From contig JAKOGP010000001.1 of the NCBI GenBank assembly GCA_022239325.1, positions 248,001 to 312,000 on the forward strand: 64,000 nucleotides of DNA. Direction: 5' to 3'. Every line of letters starts with the position of its first letter. Within the stretch, counting starts at the first letter, position 1. The position numbers and the translations under genes were made by a program. The DNA comes from Flavobacteriaceae bacterium LSUCC0859. GTDB taxonomy: Bacteria; Bacteroidota; Bacteroidia; Flavobacteriales; Flavobacteriaceae. Of this stretch, positions 18,191-26,520 are shown in pieces. Under the pieces are notes generated by a model. The model was given only the letters and a program-made list of their open reading frames with translations. It did no database searches and was not told where the DNA came from.

Positions 18191-18221
18191 AAAGCCTGTC
18201 TTGTAAAGACAGGCTTTTTTT
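18191..18221 (+). terminator. Terminator of the cold-shock gene
   Basis: The stem AAGCCTGTCTT/AAGACAGGCTT (loop GTA) is followed by TTTTT, 24 bp after the stop codon. Confidence 0.9.
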
Positions 18222-18244
18222 ATGCGTTTCGCTTGTGAAAAAGC

Positions 18245-18287
18245 AAAAACCTTAGCAACAGAATATGGGGTTGTTAAGGTTTTTTTA
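18245..18287. terminator. Hairpin with flanking A and T runs, probably terminator of the PPIase gene
   Basis: AAACCTTAGCAAC pairs with GTTGTTAAGGTTT (one G-T wobble) around an 11-base loop. A-rich and T-rich flanks let it work on the minus strand after the PPIase gene and also on the plus strand. Confidence 0.75.
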
Positions 18288-18297
18288 TGCAATTGTG

Positions 18298-19230
18298 TTA
18301 CTTGGCACCTACCAATTCTACGTCAAAAACTAAGATGGCGTCTGGAGGAATGACTCCGCCAGCTCCAGCACTCCCGTAAGCTAAGTCTGAAGGAATAACA
18401 AAACGGGCTTTGTCTCCCACATGAAGCAACTGAAGACCTTCATCCCATCCAGAAATTACTTGACCAATTCCCAACTGAAATTCAATTGGTTCTTTTCTCT
18501 TGTAAGAAGAATCAAAAACAGTTCCGTCTGCTAGAGCGCCCTGATAATGTACAGAGACTTGCTGTCCTTTTTGAGCTTTTGCTCCATTTCCTTTTTGAAC
18601 AATCTGGTATCTCAGACCAGAGGGAGTTTCGTTAAAACCAGCAGAAAGCTTATCTAATTCTGCGGCCTGAGCTGCTTTTGCTGCCGCTATTCTCTTCTCT
18701 CGAGAACCTTCAAAGGTTCTAAAAGCCTCCACTGCATTCCACGCTTCTGCTTCTGCACCTACTCTTATAATTTCTAAAGTCTCCAGAGTGTCTCCTTGAG
18801 CGGTAGCGTCTACTACCTCTTGACCTTCTACCACATGACCAAAAACAGTGTGTTTGTTGTCCAACCAAGGTGTGGCCACATGGGTAATGAAAAATTGACT
18901 CCCATTGGTTCCTGGCCCAGCGTTAGCCATAGATAAAACACCTGGTTTGCTGTGATTGAGTTCTGGGTGAAACTCGTCGTCAAACTTATAACCTGCGTCT
19001 CCAGTTCCTGTACCAAGGGGACAGCCTCCTTGAATCATAAAATCTGGTATTACTCTATGAAATTTTAAACCGTTGTAATAAGGCGTTCCTTGAGGGCTTA
19101 CTTTATTTTCTAAATTACCTTCTGCTAAGGCCACAAAGTTTCCAACGGTGCCAGGGGTTAAATCATGTGTTAATTTTACCGTAATGGCTCCTTTTGTCGT
19201 GTTGAATTTTGCGTAAATTCCGTCTTGCAT
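18298..19230 (-). CDS. Dual-domain peptidyl-prolyl isomerase: cyclophilin-FKBP fusion
   Basis: A 310-residue protein with two unrelated prolyl-isomerase folds in one chain. Residues about 5-165 are a cyclophilin ([35 protein letters not shown]). After an alanine-rich helical linker, residues about 205-310 form an FKBP domain ([37 protein letters not shown]). Both active sites look complete. No signal peptide is seen, so it is cytoplasmic. Dual-family immunophilins of this order have been described in flavobacteria. The gene is monocistronic, with a hairpin terminator before the cold-shock gene. Confidence 0.93.
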   Translation of the reverse strand: MQDGIYAKFNTTKGAITVKLTHDLTPGTVGNFVALAEGNLENKVSPQGTPYYNGLKFHRVIPDFMIQGGCPLGTGTGDAGYKFDDEFHPELNHSKPGVLSMANAGPGTNGSQFFITHVATPWLDNKHTVFGHVVEGQEVVDATAQGDTLETLEIIRVGAEAEAWNAVEAFRTFEGSREKRIAAAKAAQAAELDKLSAGFNETPSGLRYQIVQKGNGAKAQKGQQVSVHYQGALADGTVFDSSYKRKEPIEFQLGIGQVISGWDEGLQLLHVGDKARFVIPSDLAYGSAGAGGVIPPDAILVFDVELVGAK

Positions 19231-19267
19231 TGTTCTCTTTTTTTAATGAGTGGCAAATATAAGGAAT

Positions 19268-20680
19268 CTATTCATTTTCTAAGGGAGTTAAACCATAGGT
19301 ATCGTACAAATAGACCAAGGCCGTCATGGCAGCAGCTCCCATATCTAGCTCTCTTTTATTTACCGCCTCAAAGGTATCTGTAGCAGCGTGGTGGTGGTCA
19401 AAATAACGTTGAGAGTCTGGTCTAAGTCCTGCCAGAACCATTCCAGGTTCTTTTAAAGGTCCAATATCTGCTCCAGACCCACCTCGGGTAAGGGCTGGAA
19501 TAAAATAAGGCGTAAACAAAGAGGCCCACTTAGATAATTGATTAAAATGTGCCTGCGAGGCGTCTACAGAAAATCCTCTTGGTGTAAAACCTCCAGCGTC
19601 GCTCTCCAGAGCAAAGATGTGCTTTTCTCCTTTTTCCTTTGCCATTTTAGCATAGGCCAATCCCCCTCTTAATCCATTTTCTTCATTCATAAACATCACC
19701 ACTCTGATGGTTCTTTTTGGGGTATATCCTATTTTTTTTAAAATCTCTAAGACAGCTATGCTTTGCACACATCCTGCCCCGTCGTCATGAGCTCCATCTC
19801 CCACATCCCAAGAGTCCAAATGTCCCCCAACTACTATAATTTCGTCAGGAAACTCACTCCCTCGAATTTCTCCAATAACATTATGCGAAGGAACATCTTC
19901 CATGCTGCTACAACTCTGTTTAAAATAAAACTTTAAAGCAGGGTTTAGCTTTAAGGTGGTGCTTAAATAGTCTGCGGCATTCGTAGAAATAGCAGCAGCA
20001 GGAATTCTTTGAGAAAGAGGTAGATCTCCATAAGACATTCCACCCGTATGGGGATAGTCATCTAATCTGAGATTCATAGAGCGAACAATAACACCTAGTG
20101 CTCCATAAGTTGCAGCTGCCGCAGCACCTTTAGATCGTTGGTCTACTGCACCAGAATATGCCGCAAAGGTGTTTACTAAGGTAGGGTCCATAGGACGGTT
20201 AAAAAAGACTATTTTCCCTTGGATCTCCTTTTCTCCCAAGGCTTCTAAATCTTCTAATTGTTGTACCTCTACCACTTCTGCTTTAATTCCCAATCCAGGG
20301 GTTGCCACAGAACCTCCTAGAGCCAGAATAGGAACGTCGGTAGTGACGCCGGGAGAGAGCTCTATGTATGCAAATTCAGGGGTTCCTCTGACCCATTTAG
20401 GTACCATCACGTCTTGTTTCCATACCTTGGGAATTTGAAGATCATTCAGGAGCGCCTCTGTATAGCTCACTGCTTGAGCTGCTTGAACAGAACCCGAAAG
20501 TCGCCCACCAATCTGATTAGACAAATGGTTTAACCAGTCGTAAGATTGACTCTCACTTAGGGCTGTGTCAAAAATTTTCTTAAATTGTTTTTGGTCTTGC
20601 GTACTCTGGGAGTATATTGAGTTTAGGCTTACAAGGCTTAAAACAGCCAGGTAACACATTTTAGATACTAGTTTATTCAT
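19268..20680 (-). CDS. Secreted M28-family peptidase (carboxypeptidase Q-like)
   Basis: A 470-residue exported zinc peptidase. I start at the ATG at 20680 (MNKLVSKMCYLAVLSLVSLNS, a good signal peptide). The frame extends to 20737, but that would overlap the end of the upstream regulator gene and spoil the signal. A PA-like insertion (about 100-240) precedes the M28 catalytic domain, where GGHLDSWDVGDGAHDDGAG and FMNEENG carry zinc ligands and the catalytic glutamate. The downstream HHHAATDTF block supplies another ligand. It probably trims peptides in the periplasm. Its start is 4 bp after the sigma-54-type regulator gene. Confidence 0.92.
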   Translation of the reverse strand: MNKLVSKMCYLAVLSLVSLNSIYSQSTQDQKQFKKIFDTALSESQSYDWLNHLSNQIGGRLSGSVQAAQAVSYTEALLNDLQIPKVWKQDVMVPKWVRGTPEFAYIELSPGVTTDVPILALGGSVATPGLGIKAEVVEVQQLEDLEALGEKEIQGKIVFFNRPMDPTLVNTFAAYSGAVDQRSKGAAAAATYGALGVIVRSMNLRLDDYPHTGGMSYGDLPLSQRIPAAAISTNAADYLSTTLKLNPALKFYFKQSCSSMEDVPSHNVIGEIRGSEFPDEIIVVGGHLDSWDVGDGAHDDGAGCVQSIAVLEILKKIGYTPKRTIRVVMFMNEENGLRGGLAYAKMAKEKGEKHIFALESDAGGFTPRGFSVDASQAHFNQLSKWASLFTPYFIPALTRGGSGADIGPLKEPGMVLAGLRPDSQRYFDHHHAATDTFEAVNKRELDMGAAAMTALVYLYDTYGLTPLENE

Positions 20681-20684
20681 TCTA

Positions 20685-21851
20685 TTATTTATTTGCAAAA
20701 AGTGAAACATCAGAAGCGGTAATTTCTTTAGAACCAAGAATTAAAAGACGCTCTACCACGTTTCTAAGCTCTCTAATATTTCCGGTCCAATCATAGGCTT
20801 TTAAGGCTAAGACCGCTTCTTCTGAAAATGTTTTTGGCGCAATACCCTGCTCTTTTGAAAGTGTCTTAACAAAGTGATTTAACAGTAGAGGTATGTCTTC
20901 TTTTCTGTCATTCAATGAGGGGACATCAATAATAATGACCGCTAACCTATGGTATAAATCTTCTCTAAATCTGCCCTCAGCAATTTCTCTTCTGAGGTCT
21001 TTATTAGTGGCTGCCAAGACCCTTACATCTACTTTAATGTCTTTGTCAGATCCAACTCTAGAAATTTTATGCTCCTGGAGTGCTCGCAACACTTTAGCCT
21101 GTGCAGACAGACTCATATCTCCAATCTCATCTAAAAAGAGAGTTCCCATATGGGCAGACTCAAACTTTCCAGTTCTGTCTTTTACTGCAGAGGTAAATGC
21201 GCCTTTCACATGCCCAAACAATTCACTCTCTATGAGTTCTGAGGGTATGGCTGCACAATTTACCTCTACAAAAGGTGCCTTAATCCGGCTTCCTTTTTGA
21301 TGCAACCAATGCGCTACCAATTCTTTTCCAGAGCCATTAGGACCAGTAATAAGCACTCTGGCATCTGTAGGAGCTACCTTGTCTATCATCTCTTGGATAT
21401 GCACAATAGCGGGGCTCTCCCCTATCATTTCATATCCTTTAGCAACCTTTTGTTTTAAAAGTGTATTCTCTAGCTTTAAATTCTTTTGCTCCAGCGCATT
21501 TCTCACCGCTGTCAATAATCTATTTAGGTCCGGCGGCTTAGAGATATAATCAAAAGCACCCATGCGCATGGTCTCCACGGCTGTATCTAAATCTCCATGG
21601 CCAGAGATCATAATAAAGGGAGTATTTGGATGTATTTTTTTTGCTTTTACCAGAACCTCTACTCCATCCATTTTAGGCATTTTAATGTCACAAAGCACAA
21701 GTGCAAACTCCTTCTCTTTAATTAAATTTAAGGCAGACAGGCCGTCCTGTGCTACAGAGACTCTATATTCCTTAAACTCTTCTTCTAGAATTTTAACAAG
21801 TACCCTACTAATGGCTGCTTCGTCTTCAACTACTAATATATCTGAATTCAT
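20685..21851 (-). CDS. Sigma-54-type response regulator lacking a DNA-binding domain
   Basis: A 388-residue protein. The receiver domain is residues 3-118, with Asp55 the expected phosphorylation site and Lys105. The AAA+ domain is about 140-375, with Walker A GPNGSGKE (170-177; usually GESGTGKE) and Walker B GTLFLDEIGD (236-245). The sigma-54 contact loop reads GAFTSA (217-222) instead of GAFTGA. The protein ends about 25 residues after the AAA+ lid, with no Fis-type helix-turn-helix, whereas NtrC proteins are about 460-480 residues. It might act from solution or through a partner. No histidine kinase is adjacent. It lies 0 bp from the MscS stop and 4 bp from the M28 gene. Confidence 0.9.
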   Translation of the reverse strand: MNSDILVVEDEAAISRVLVKILEEEFKEYRVSVAQDGLSALNLIKEKEFALVLCDIKMPKMDGVEVLVKAKKIHPNTPFIMISGHGDLDTAVETMRMGAFDYISKPPDLNRLLTAVRNALEQKNLKLENTLLKQKVAKGYEMIGESPAIVHIQEMIDKVAPTDARVLITGPNGSGKELVAHWLHQKGSRIKAPFVEVNCAAIPSELIESELFGHVKGAFTSAVKDRTGKFESAHMGTLFLDEIGDMSLSAQAKVLRALQEHKISRVGSDKDIKVDVRVLAATNKDLRREIAEGRFREDLYHRLAVIIIDVPSLNDRKEDIPLLLNHFVKTLSKEQGIAPKTFSEEAVLALKAYDWTGNIRELRNVVERLLILGSKEITASDVSLFANK

Positions 21852-22700
21852 TTAGTCGTGTTTATATAAGTGAACATCCCTTTGAGGAAATGGAATAGAA
21901 ATCTCATTCTCTTTAAATGCTGCAGCAATTTTATATCTGATCTCACTTTTTAGCTTTGGATCTGTAAAACTATCGTTGATGGAAAAGTGTAAGGAAAAAT
22001 CCAATGAAGAGTCCCCAAAATTATCAAAAAGCACAAATGGCTTTGGATTCTTAAGCACTCCCTTTTGTTGGTCTGCAACCGTTTCTAATATCTGAGTCAC
22101 CAATAAAATATCGGAATTATAAGAAACTCCAACAGAAACTTTTTCTCTTGTAGTTTTATGGTTTTGAGTGTAGTTAAATATGCTGTTGGTCAAAAAAATA
22201 TGATTGGGAATGACCACCACTTTGTCATCTCTTGTGATGGCTCTGGTAGTTCTAAGTCTAATTTCAAGCACCTTACCTACCTTGTCGTCTACTTCAATAA
22301 TGTCTCCTACATGTAGGGATTGGTCTAAGATGATGAGTATTCCTGAAATAATGTCTTGAAAAAGGTATTGGAGTGCAAAACCCAAACCTACAAACAAGGC
22401 CGCAGAAGCTGTTAAAAATACAGTGAGGTCTATTCCTGAAGTATGAAGGACTGTCACAATAGCCAGTATGTAAAACAGATACTTTAGGAACCCAAAAATA
22501 CTGTTGAATTTGTTCTTGTCCTCCTCGGGTAATTTAGAATTTACAATCCTGCGCACTAACTTGAGCAAAAAACTAACCACAATAATTGCAGTTAAAATAA
22601 GTAAGAGCGTCCCCAGGTTTATGTGAACGGAGGCAGAGTCATACAAAGAAGTACCAAGGAAATCCTTTACAGCCGTGAAAATTTTTTGAATGGTATGCAT
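21852..22700 (-). CDS. MscS-family mechanosensitive channel
   Basis: A 282-residue inner-membrane protein with three hydrophobic helices (about residues 20-115). The third has the Gly/Ala-rich pore pattern (FLTASAALFVGLGFALQYLFQDIISG). It is followed by the MscS beta domain (VGDIIEVDDKVGKVLEIRLRTTRA, then VVIPNHIFLTNSIFNY) and a cytosolic vestibule. It releases ions under osmotic downshock. I choose the ATG at 22700. The frame extends to a GTG at 22718 with no supporting signal. The stop directly abuts the regulator gene (no spacer), so the two may be translationally linked. Confidence 0.9.
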   Translation of the reverse strand: MHTIQKIFTAVKDFLGTSLYDSASVHINLGTLLLILTAIIVVSFLLKLVRRIVNSKLPEEDKNKFNSIFGFLKYLFYILAIVTVLHTSGIDLTVFLTASAALFVGLGFALQYLFQDIISGILIILDQSLHVGDIIEVDDKVGKVLEIRLRTTRAITRDDKVVVIPNHIFLTNSIFNYTQNHKTTREKVSVGVSYNSDILLVTQILETVADQQKGVLKNPKPFVLFDNFGDSSLDFSLHFSINDSFTDPKLKSEIRYKIAAAFKENEISIPFPQRDVHLYKHD

Positions 22701-22759
22701 AACACATGAATTACACACCTAAAATACACATTATAAGTGACACTGTATAGGGCTAAAAA

Positions 22760-22800
22760 GCAAAACCCACCCTTAAAACGAGTTCTAAGGATGGGAAAAA
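22760..22800 (-). terminator. Terminator of the grpE-dnaJ operon
   Basis: CCCACCCTTA (22766-22775) pairs with TAAGGATGGG (22786-22795) with one mismatch and a 10-base loop. On the minus strand it is followed by TTTTGCTTTTT. It lies 90 bp after the dnaJ stop. Confidence 0.6.
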
Positions 22801-22884
22801 AATTGCTATGAAAAAGAATTTACTATTATGCAAAAACATAAAAGTAAAATCAAATATACATATTTTCTTTAAATGTTACTCTTT

Positions 22885-23994
22885 TTAAGCAAACATATCT
22901 TTTACCTTTTCAAAAAATGATTTATCTGATTTCTCAGGTTTGGGGTCAAAATTTTCATCGCCCTGCATTTTTTCAAAAAAGGATCGCTGCTCTTTATTGA
23001 GTTCTTTGGGAGTCCATACATTTACATGAACTAAGAGATCTCCCGCACCATAACCGTTAATATTTTTAATTCCCTTGCCTCGAAGTCTGAGTATTTTACC
23101 CGATTGAAGGCCAGGTTCTAATTTAATTCTAGCTTTACCAGACACAGTGTCTATGTCCTTAGAAGTCCCTAAAACGGCTTCAGAAATACTAATATATAAA
23201 TCAAAATGAAGGTTGTCTCCCTCTCTCTTTAAGGTGTCGTGCTCAGCAGTTTCAATGGCTACAATGAGATCTCCTGCTATACCGTTTCCTGGAGCATCGT
23301 TTCCTTTACCTCCTACTTTTAATTGCATACCGTCTTCTACCCCAGCAGGTATTTGAATACTTACCGTGTCTTCCTGAATAACCATGCCCTGTGCGTCTGC
23401 TTCGCTTGGCTTGGAGTCAATGATCTGGCCGCTTCCGCCACAGCTACTACAGCTGGCTGAAGTTTGCATTCTACCTAAAATTGTATTGGCAATTTTAGTA
23501 ACCTGCCCCTGTCCGTTACAAGTAGTACAGGTCTTGTAGGTAACCCCTTGGGCGAGCTTTTTTCTACGCACCTTCACTTTTTTCTCTACCCCAGCAGCTA
23601 CTTCTTCTAGGCTCAGTTTTACGCGAATTCTCAGATTACTCCCTTTAGCTCTTCTTTGGCCACCACCGCCAAATCCACCAAAACCTCCAAATCCACCGCC
23701 ACCAAAGATGTCTCCAAACTGGCTAAAGATGTCGTCCATATTCATGCCTCCGGCACCACCACCAAAACCACCTTCAAAGGCAGAATGACCGTACTGATCG
23801 TACTTGGCTTTTTTGTTGGGGTCGCTCAAAATCTCATAGGCCTCTGCAGATTTCTTAAATAATTCCTCTGCCTTGGCGTCTCCAGGGTTTTTATCTGGAT
23901 GGTATTCAATGGCTTTTTTTCTATATGCTTTTTTGATCTCTGCAGCAGATGCTCCCTTTGAAATACCTAAAATGTCGTAAAAATCTTCTTTCAT
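22885..23994 (-). CDS. dnaJ: Molecular chaperone DnaJ with a two-motif zinc region
   Basis: A 369-residue Hsp40 co-chaperone that delivers substrates to DnaK and stimulates its ATPase. The J domain (residues 3-68) has HPD at 32-34. A Gly/Phe-rich region follows at about 74-112. The zinc region contains only two CxxCxGxG motifs, CTTCNGQG (156-163) and CSSCGGSG (182-189), where classical DnaJ has four. It can therefore hold one zinc at most. The substrate-binding and dimerisation domains follow. As far as I recall this is the normal form in Flavobacteriia. The gene is 7 bp downstream of grpE in one operon. Confidence 0.95.
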   Translation of the reverse strand: MKEDFYDILGISKGASAAEIKKAYRKKAIEYHPDKNPGDAKAEELFKKSAEAYEILSDPNKKAKYDQYGHSAFEGGFGGGAGGMNMDDIFSQFGDIFGGGGFGGFGGFGGGGQRRAKGSNLRIRVKLSLEEVAAGVEKKVKVRRKKLAQGVTYKTCTTCNGQGQVTKIANTILGRMQTSASCSSCGGSGQIIDSKPSEADAQGMVIQEDTVSIQIPAGVEDGMQLKVGGKGNDAPGNGIAGDLIVAIETAEHDTLKREGDNLHFDLYISISEAVLGTSKDIDTVSGKARIKLEPGLQSGKILRLRGKGIKNINGYGAGDLLVHVNVWTPKELNKEQRSFFEKMQGDENFDPKPEKSDKSFFEKVKDMFA

Positions 23995-24001
23995 AAACTA
24001 A

Positions 24002-24601
24002 TTAGTTTCCAACAACCACTTTGGGGTGACGGATTATTTTATCGCCTAATTGAAAACCTTTTTCAATTACATCTATAATTTTACCTTTCATCTTTTTGTC
24101 AGGGGCAGGAATTTGAGTGATGGCGTCGTGAAGCTCAGAGTCAAACACGTCTCCTGCTTTTACCGCAACCTCTTCCAAACCTTTATTTTTCAAAACGCCC
24201 CAAAATTTATTTTGAATAAGTGACACCCCCTTAAACAAATCAGAAGATTCATCTTTAGACAATTCTTTTAAGGCCCTTTCAAAGTCGTCTACCACAGGTA
24301 ACATAGCAACTATTACCTCCTGATTGGCTGTTTTAAAAAGGTCCATACGCTCCTTAGAGGTGCGCTTTTTATAATTTTCAAACTCTGCAAAAAGTCTCAA
24401 AAACTTGTCTTGCTCATTGGCTAAGGATTTTTTCAACTGCTCCTCTTCACTAAGAGGCGTTTCTGCAGCTGTTTCTTGATCCTGATCTGTTTGTGCAGCT
24501 TGTTCCTTCTCTTTTTGCTGCGTCTGACTCTCAGACTCATGGTCTATAATTTCTTGCTTTTCTAACTCTTGGTCTTCAAACTTATTTTCTGGTGTACTCA
24601 T
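24002..24601 (-). CDS. grpE: Nucleotide exchange factor GrpE
   Basis: A 199-residue cytoplasmic protein that releases ADP from DnaK. The first 55 residues are a very acidic, glutamine-rich low-complexity tail. A long helix follows (EEQLKKSLANEQDKFLRLFAEFENYKKRTSKER), then the C-terminal beta domain with QIPAPDKKMKGKIIDVIEKGFQLGDKIIRHPKVVVGN. It leads the grpE-dnaJ operon. An inverted repeat, TGCCAAA-N12-TTTGGCA, lies just upstream and may be a stress-control site. Confidence 0.96.
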   Translation of the reverse strand: MSTPENKFEDQELEKQEIIDHESESQTQQKEKEQAAQTDQDQETAAETPLSEEEQLKKSLANEQDKFLRLFAEFENYKKRTSKERMDLFKTANQEVIVAMLPVVDDFERALKELSKDESSDLFKGVSLIQNKFWGVLKNKGLEEVAVKAGDVFDSELHDAITQIPAPDKKMKGKIIDVIEKGFQLGDKIIRHPKVVVGN

Positions 24602-24638
24602 CTACTAAAAATATTTGTCTAATTCTGTTCAAAAGTGT

Positions 24639-24681
24639 TGCCAAAGAACAACAAATGCCAAAATGTCACTGTGATTTGGCA
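24639..24681 (-). promoter_or_regulatory. Repeated TGCCAAA elements upstream of grpE-dnaJ
   Basis: TGCCAAA occurs at 24639-24645 and 24656-24662 as direct copies. TTTGGCA at 24675-24681 forms an inverted repeat with the second copy (12-base spacer). The elements lie 38-80 bp before the grpE ATG. They do not match the CIRCE element. They might be an operator for heat-shock control or, less likely, a weak terminator for the upstream epimerase gene. Confidence 0.45.
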
Positions 24682-24685
24682 GTTA

Positions 24686-25606
24686 TTATAAGGATGTAAA
24701 AGAAGTTAAAGCAGGGGCAATAGTCTCATATTTAAACACGAAACCTTCAGATAAGATCTTCTTTGCCGCTACTTTTTGACTTTCAAACAAAAGAGCAGAC
24801 ATCTCACCCAATACCACTTTCATAACAAAATTTGGAATATTAGGCAGCCAAAGTGGCTTGTTAAGTTGCTTAGCAATTTGTTTGACCAATTCTTTTTGTG
24901 TCACAGGATTGGGCGCTACTCCGTTAAAAACTCCTTCTGATTTTCGCTGAGATAAAAAAACAAACATGGCAGCAATATCTTTTAGGTGTATCCAAGACTG
25001 CCATTGCTTTCCGCTACCAAAGCAAGCTCCAGTCCAAAGTTTAATTGGCTTTACGAATTCTGGTAAAGCTCCTTTTTTTTCATCCAAAACCAAACCTACT
25101 CTGATTTGAGCAAGAGGAATACCCAAAGCGGCAATTTCTAAATTTGCATTTTCCCATGCCAGAACTGTTTCCCTTAAAAAAGAATCTGGCCCATGAGGCA
25201 CTGTTGGGTCTTGCTCCGTGTACAAATGATCCAAATGACTGGGATAGATTCCAATAGCAGAAGCGCCTAGAAAATGACTAATATGCTGAGAGTTCCCTAA
25301 TTCTATTCCTTTTTTTAAGGTCTGAATGCTAGAGATCCTAGACTGCAAAATTTCTTGCTTATAGGCCTTGGTCCATGGAGCAGCTATACTTGAACCGGCC
25401 AAATTAATAATATGAGTTACCCCCTCAAAGGCTTTTAGATCTATTTCAGATTTAGCAGGATTCCATAAAAAACCACTACATAATGGATGGCTTTTAATTT
25501 TAGAGGTTCGGGTGGTTAGATAGTGAACAGCTATGTTCTGTTCCATAAATAGCTTGGTGATTTCAGATCCAATTAAACCCGTAGCACCTGTTATTAAAAC
25601 CTTCAT
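24686..25606 (-). CDS. TIGR01777-family NAD-dependent epimerase/dehydratase-like protein
   Basis: A 306-residue extended-SDR protein. The N-terminal Rossmann motif is TGATGLIGSEI (residues 7-17), and VTHIINLAGSSIAAPWT and ASAIGIYP are family hallmarks. The C-terminal FNGVAPNPVTQKELVKQIAKQL block followed by the LWLPNIPNFVMKVVLGEMSALL region (a DUF1731-type end) defines the SDR39U1/TIGR01777 group. The family has a known fold but no firmly established reaction. It is 4 bp downstream of mnmD on the same strand. Confidence 0.9.
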   Translation of the reverse strand: MKVLITGATGLIGSEITKLFMEQNIAVHYLTTRTSKIKSHPLCSGFLWNPAKSEIDLKAFEGVTHIINLAGSSIAAPWTKAYKQEILQSRISSIQTLKKGIELGNSQHISHFLGASAIGIYPSHLDHLYTEQDPTVPHGPDSFLRETVLAWENANLEIAALGIPLAQIRVGLVLDEKKGALPEFVKPIKLWTGACFGSGKQWQSWIHLKDIAAMFVFLSQRKSEGVFNGVAPNPVTQKELVKQIAKQLNKPLWLPNIPNFVMKVVLGEMSALLFESQKVAAKKILSEGFVFKYETIAPALTSFTSL

Positions 25607-25610
25607 ATGA

Positions 25611-26282
25611 TTAAATTTTAATAGGTTTAGTAGCCCTTAACATTTCTCTTTTTCCAGGAGGCCCTTCTAGTTTTTCCACGGTAAAACCAAGGCTGATCAT
25701 TGCTCTTCTCACACTACCCTTAGCAGCATAAGTAACAAGAACACCTCCAGGGTTTAGGGCATTATACATTTTTTCAAAAATAATTTCAGACCATAATTCT
25801 GGCTGAACTCTAAAACCAAAAGCGTCAAAGTAAATTAAATCATAACAACTAGTATCTGTAATATCTTGAAACTTTTGCTTCTTTTTAAGCAATTTAAACT
25901 GATCATTTACATACATTGGAACGCCCCACTCCCCCTGGTGCATTTTTTTAAAATCTTTTAATAAATGAGGTGCATTTAGAGCTACATCATATTCCATTGC
26001 TAGTGCTTCCTCCATAGAAACAGGAAATGCCTCTACCCCACAATAGTCTACTTGAAGGTCTCTTTTCGAAGACTCTATATAGGTAATAAAAGCGTTTAAG
26101 CCCGTTCCAAAACCGATTTCTAAAAGAGATAAAGACCTATTTTTAAACAGATCCAGTCCGTTTTTAATAAATACGTGCATGGCTTCTTGAACCGCACCAT
26201 GCATAGAGTGGTATTGCTCATTCCAATCTTCTATCTGAAGGGTCTTTGAACCGTCTGCAGTGGTTACAATTTTTCTTTTCAC
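25611..26282 (-). CDS. mnmD: tRNA wobble-uridine methyltransferase MnmD
   Basis: A 223-residue SAM-dependent methyltransferase. It starts KIVTTADGSKTLQIEDWNEQYHSMHGA, the recognition block of the MnmD/MnmC1 family. The SAM motif is LLEIGFGTGLNAFITYIES, and the later YDLIYFDAFGFRVQPELWS is the family's catalytic-side strand. It methylates 5-aminomethyl-2-thiouridine at tRNA position 34. Only the methylase half of MnmC is present, as in many non-proteobacteria. It forms a two-gene unit with the epimerase-like gene and diverges from ilvE. Confidence 0.92.
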   Translation of the reverse strand: MKRKIVTTADGSKTLQIEDWNEQYHSMHGAVQEAMHVFIKNGLDLFKNRSLSLLEIGFGTGLNAFITYIESSKRDLQVDYCGVEAFPVSMEEALAMEYDVALNAPHLLKDFKKMHQGEWGVPMYVNDQFKLLKKKQKFQDITDTSCYDLIYFDAFGFRVQPELWSEIIFEKMYNALNPGGVLVTYAAKGSVRRAMISLGFTVEKLEGPPGKREMLRATKPIKI

Positions 26283-26520
26283 TCCGTAAAGATATGGGTT
26301 CTGATCACAGGAGAAAAGAAATCTTATGTCCTAGAAAACGAAGGGTGCATAATAAATAACTTAAGATTCAAAGGAAACACTAGATAGCCCTAGCAGCTGT
26401 TAATTTATTGCGAAATTCTCACGAAAAGCACATAAAAACACCAATTCGTTAATAGTATGAAAACAAAAGAGCAGGAAAGGTATTTTTATTTAATTTTACA
26501 TTTTTAAAAAATCACTTTAA

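Noticed and set aside
24602-24685. CIRCE element (HrcA operator) before grpE-dnaJ
   Set aside because: The CIRCE consensus TTAGCACTC-N9-GAGTGCTAA is not present. Only TGCCAAA repeats are seen.
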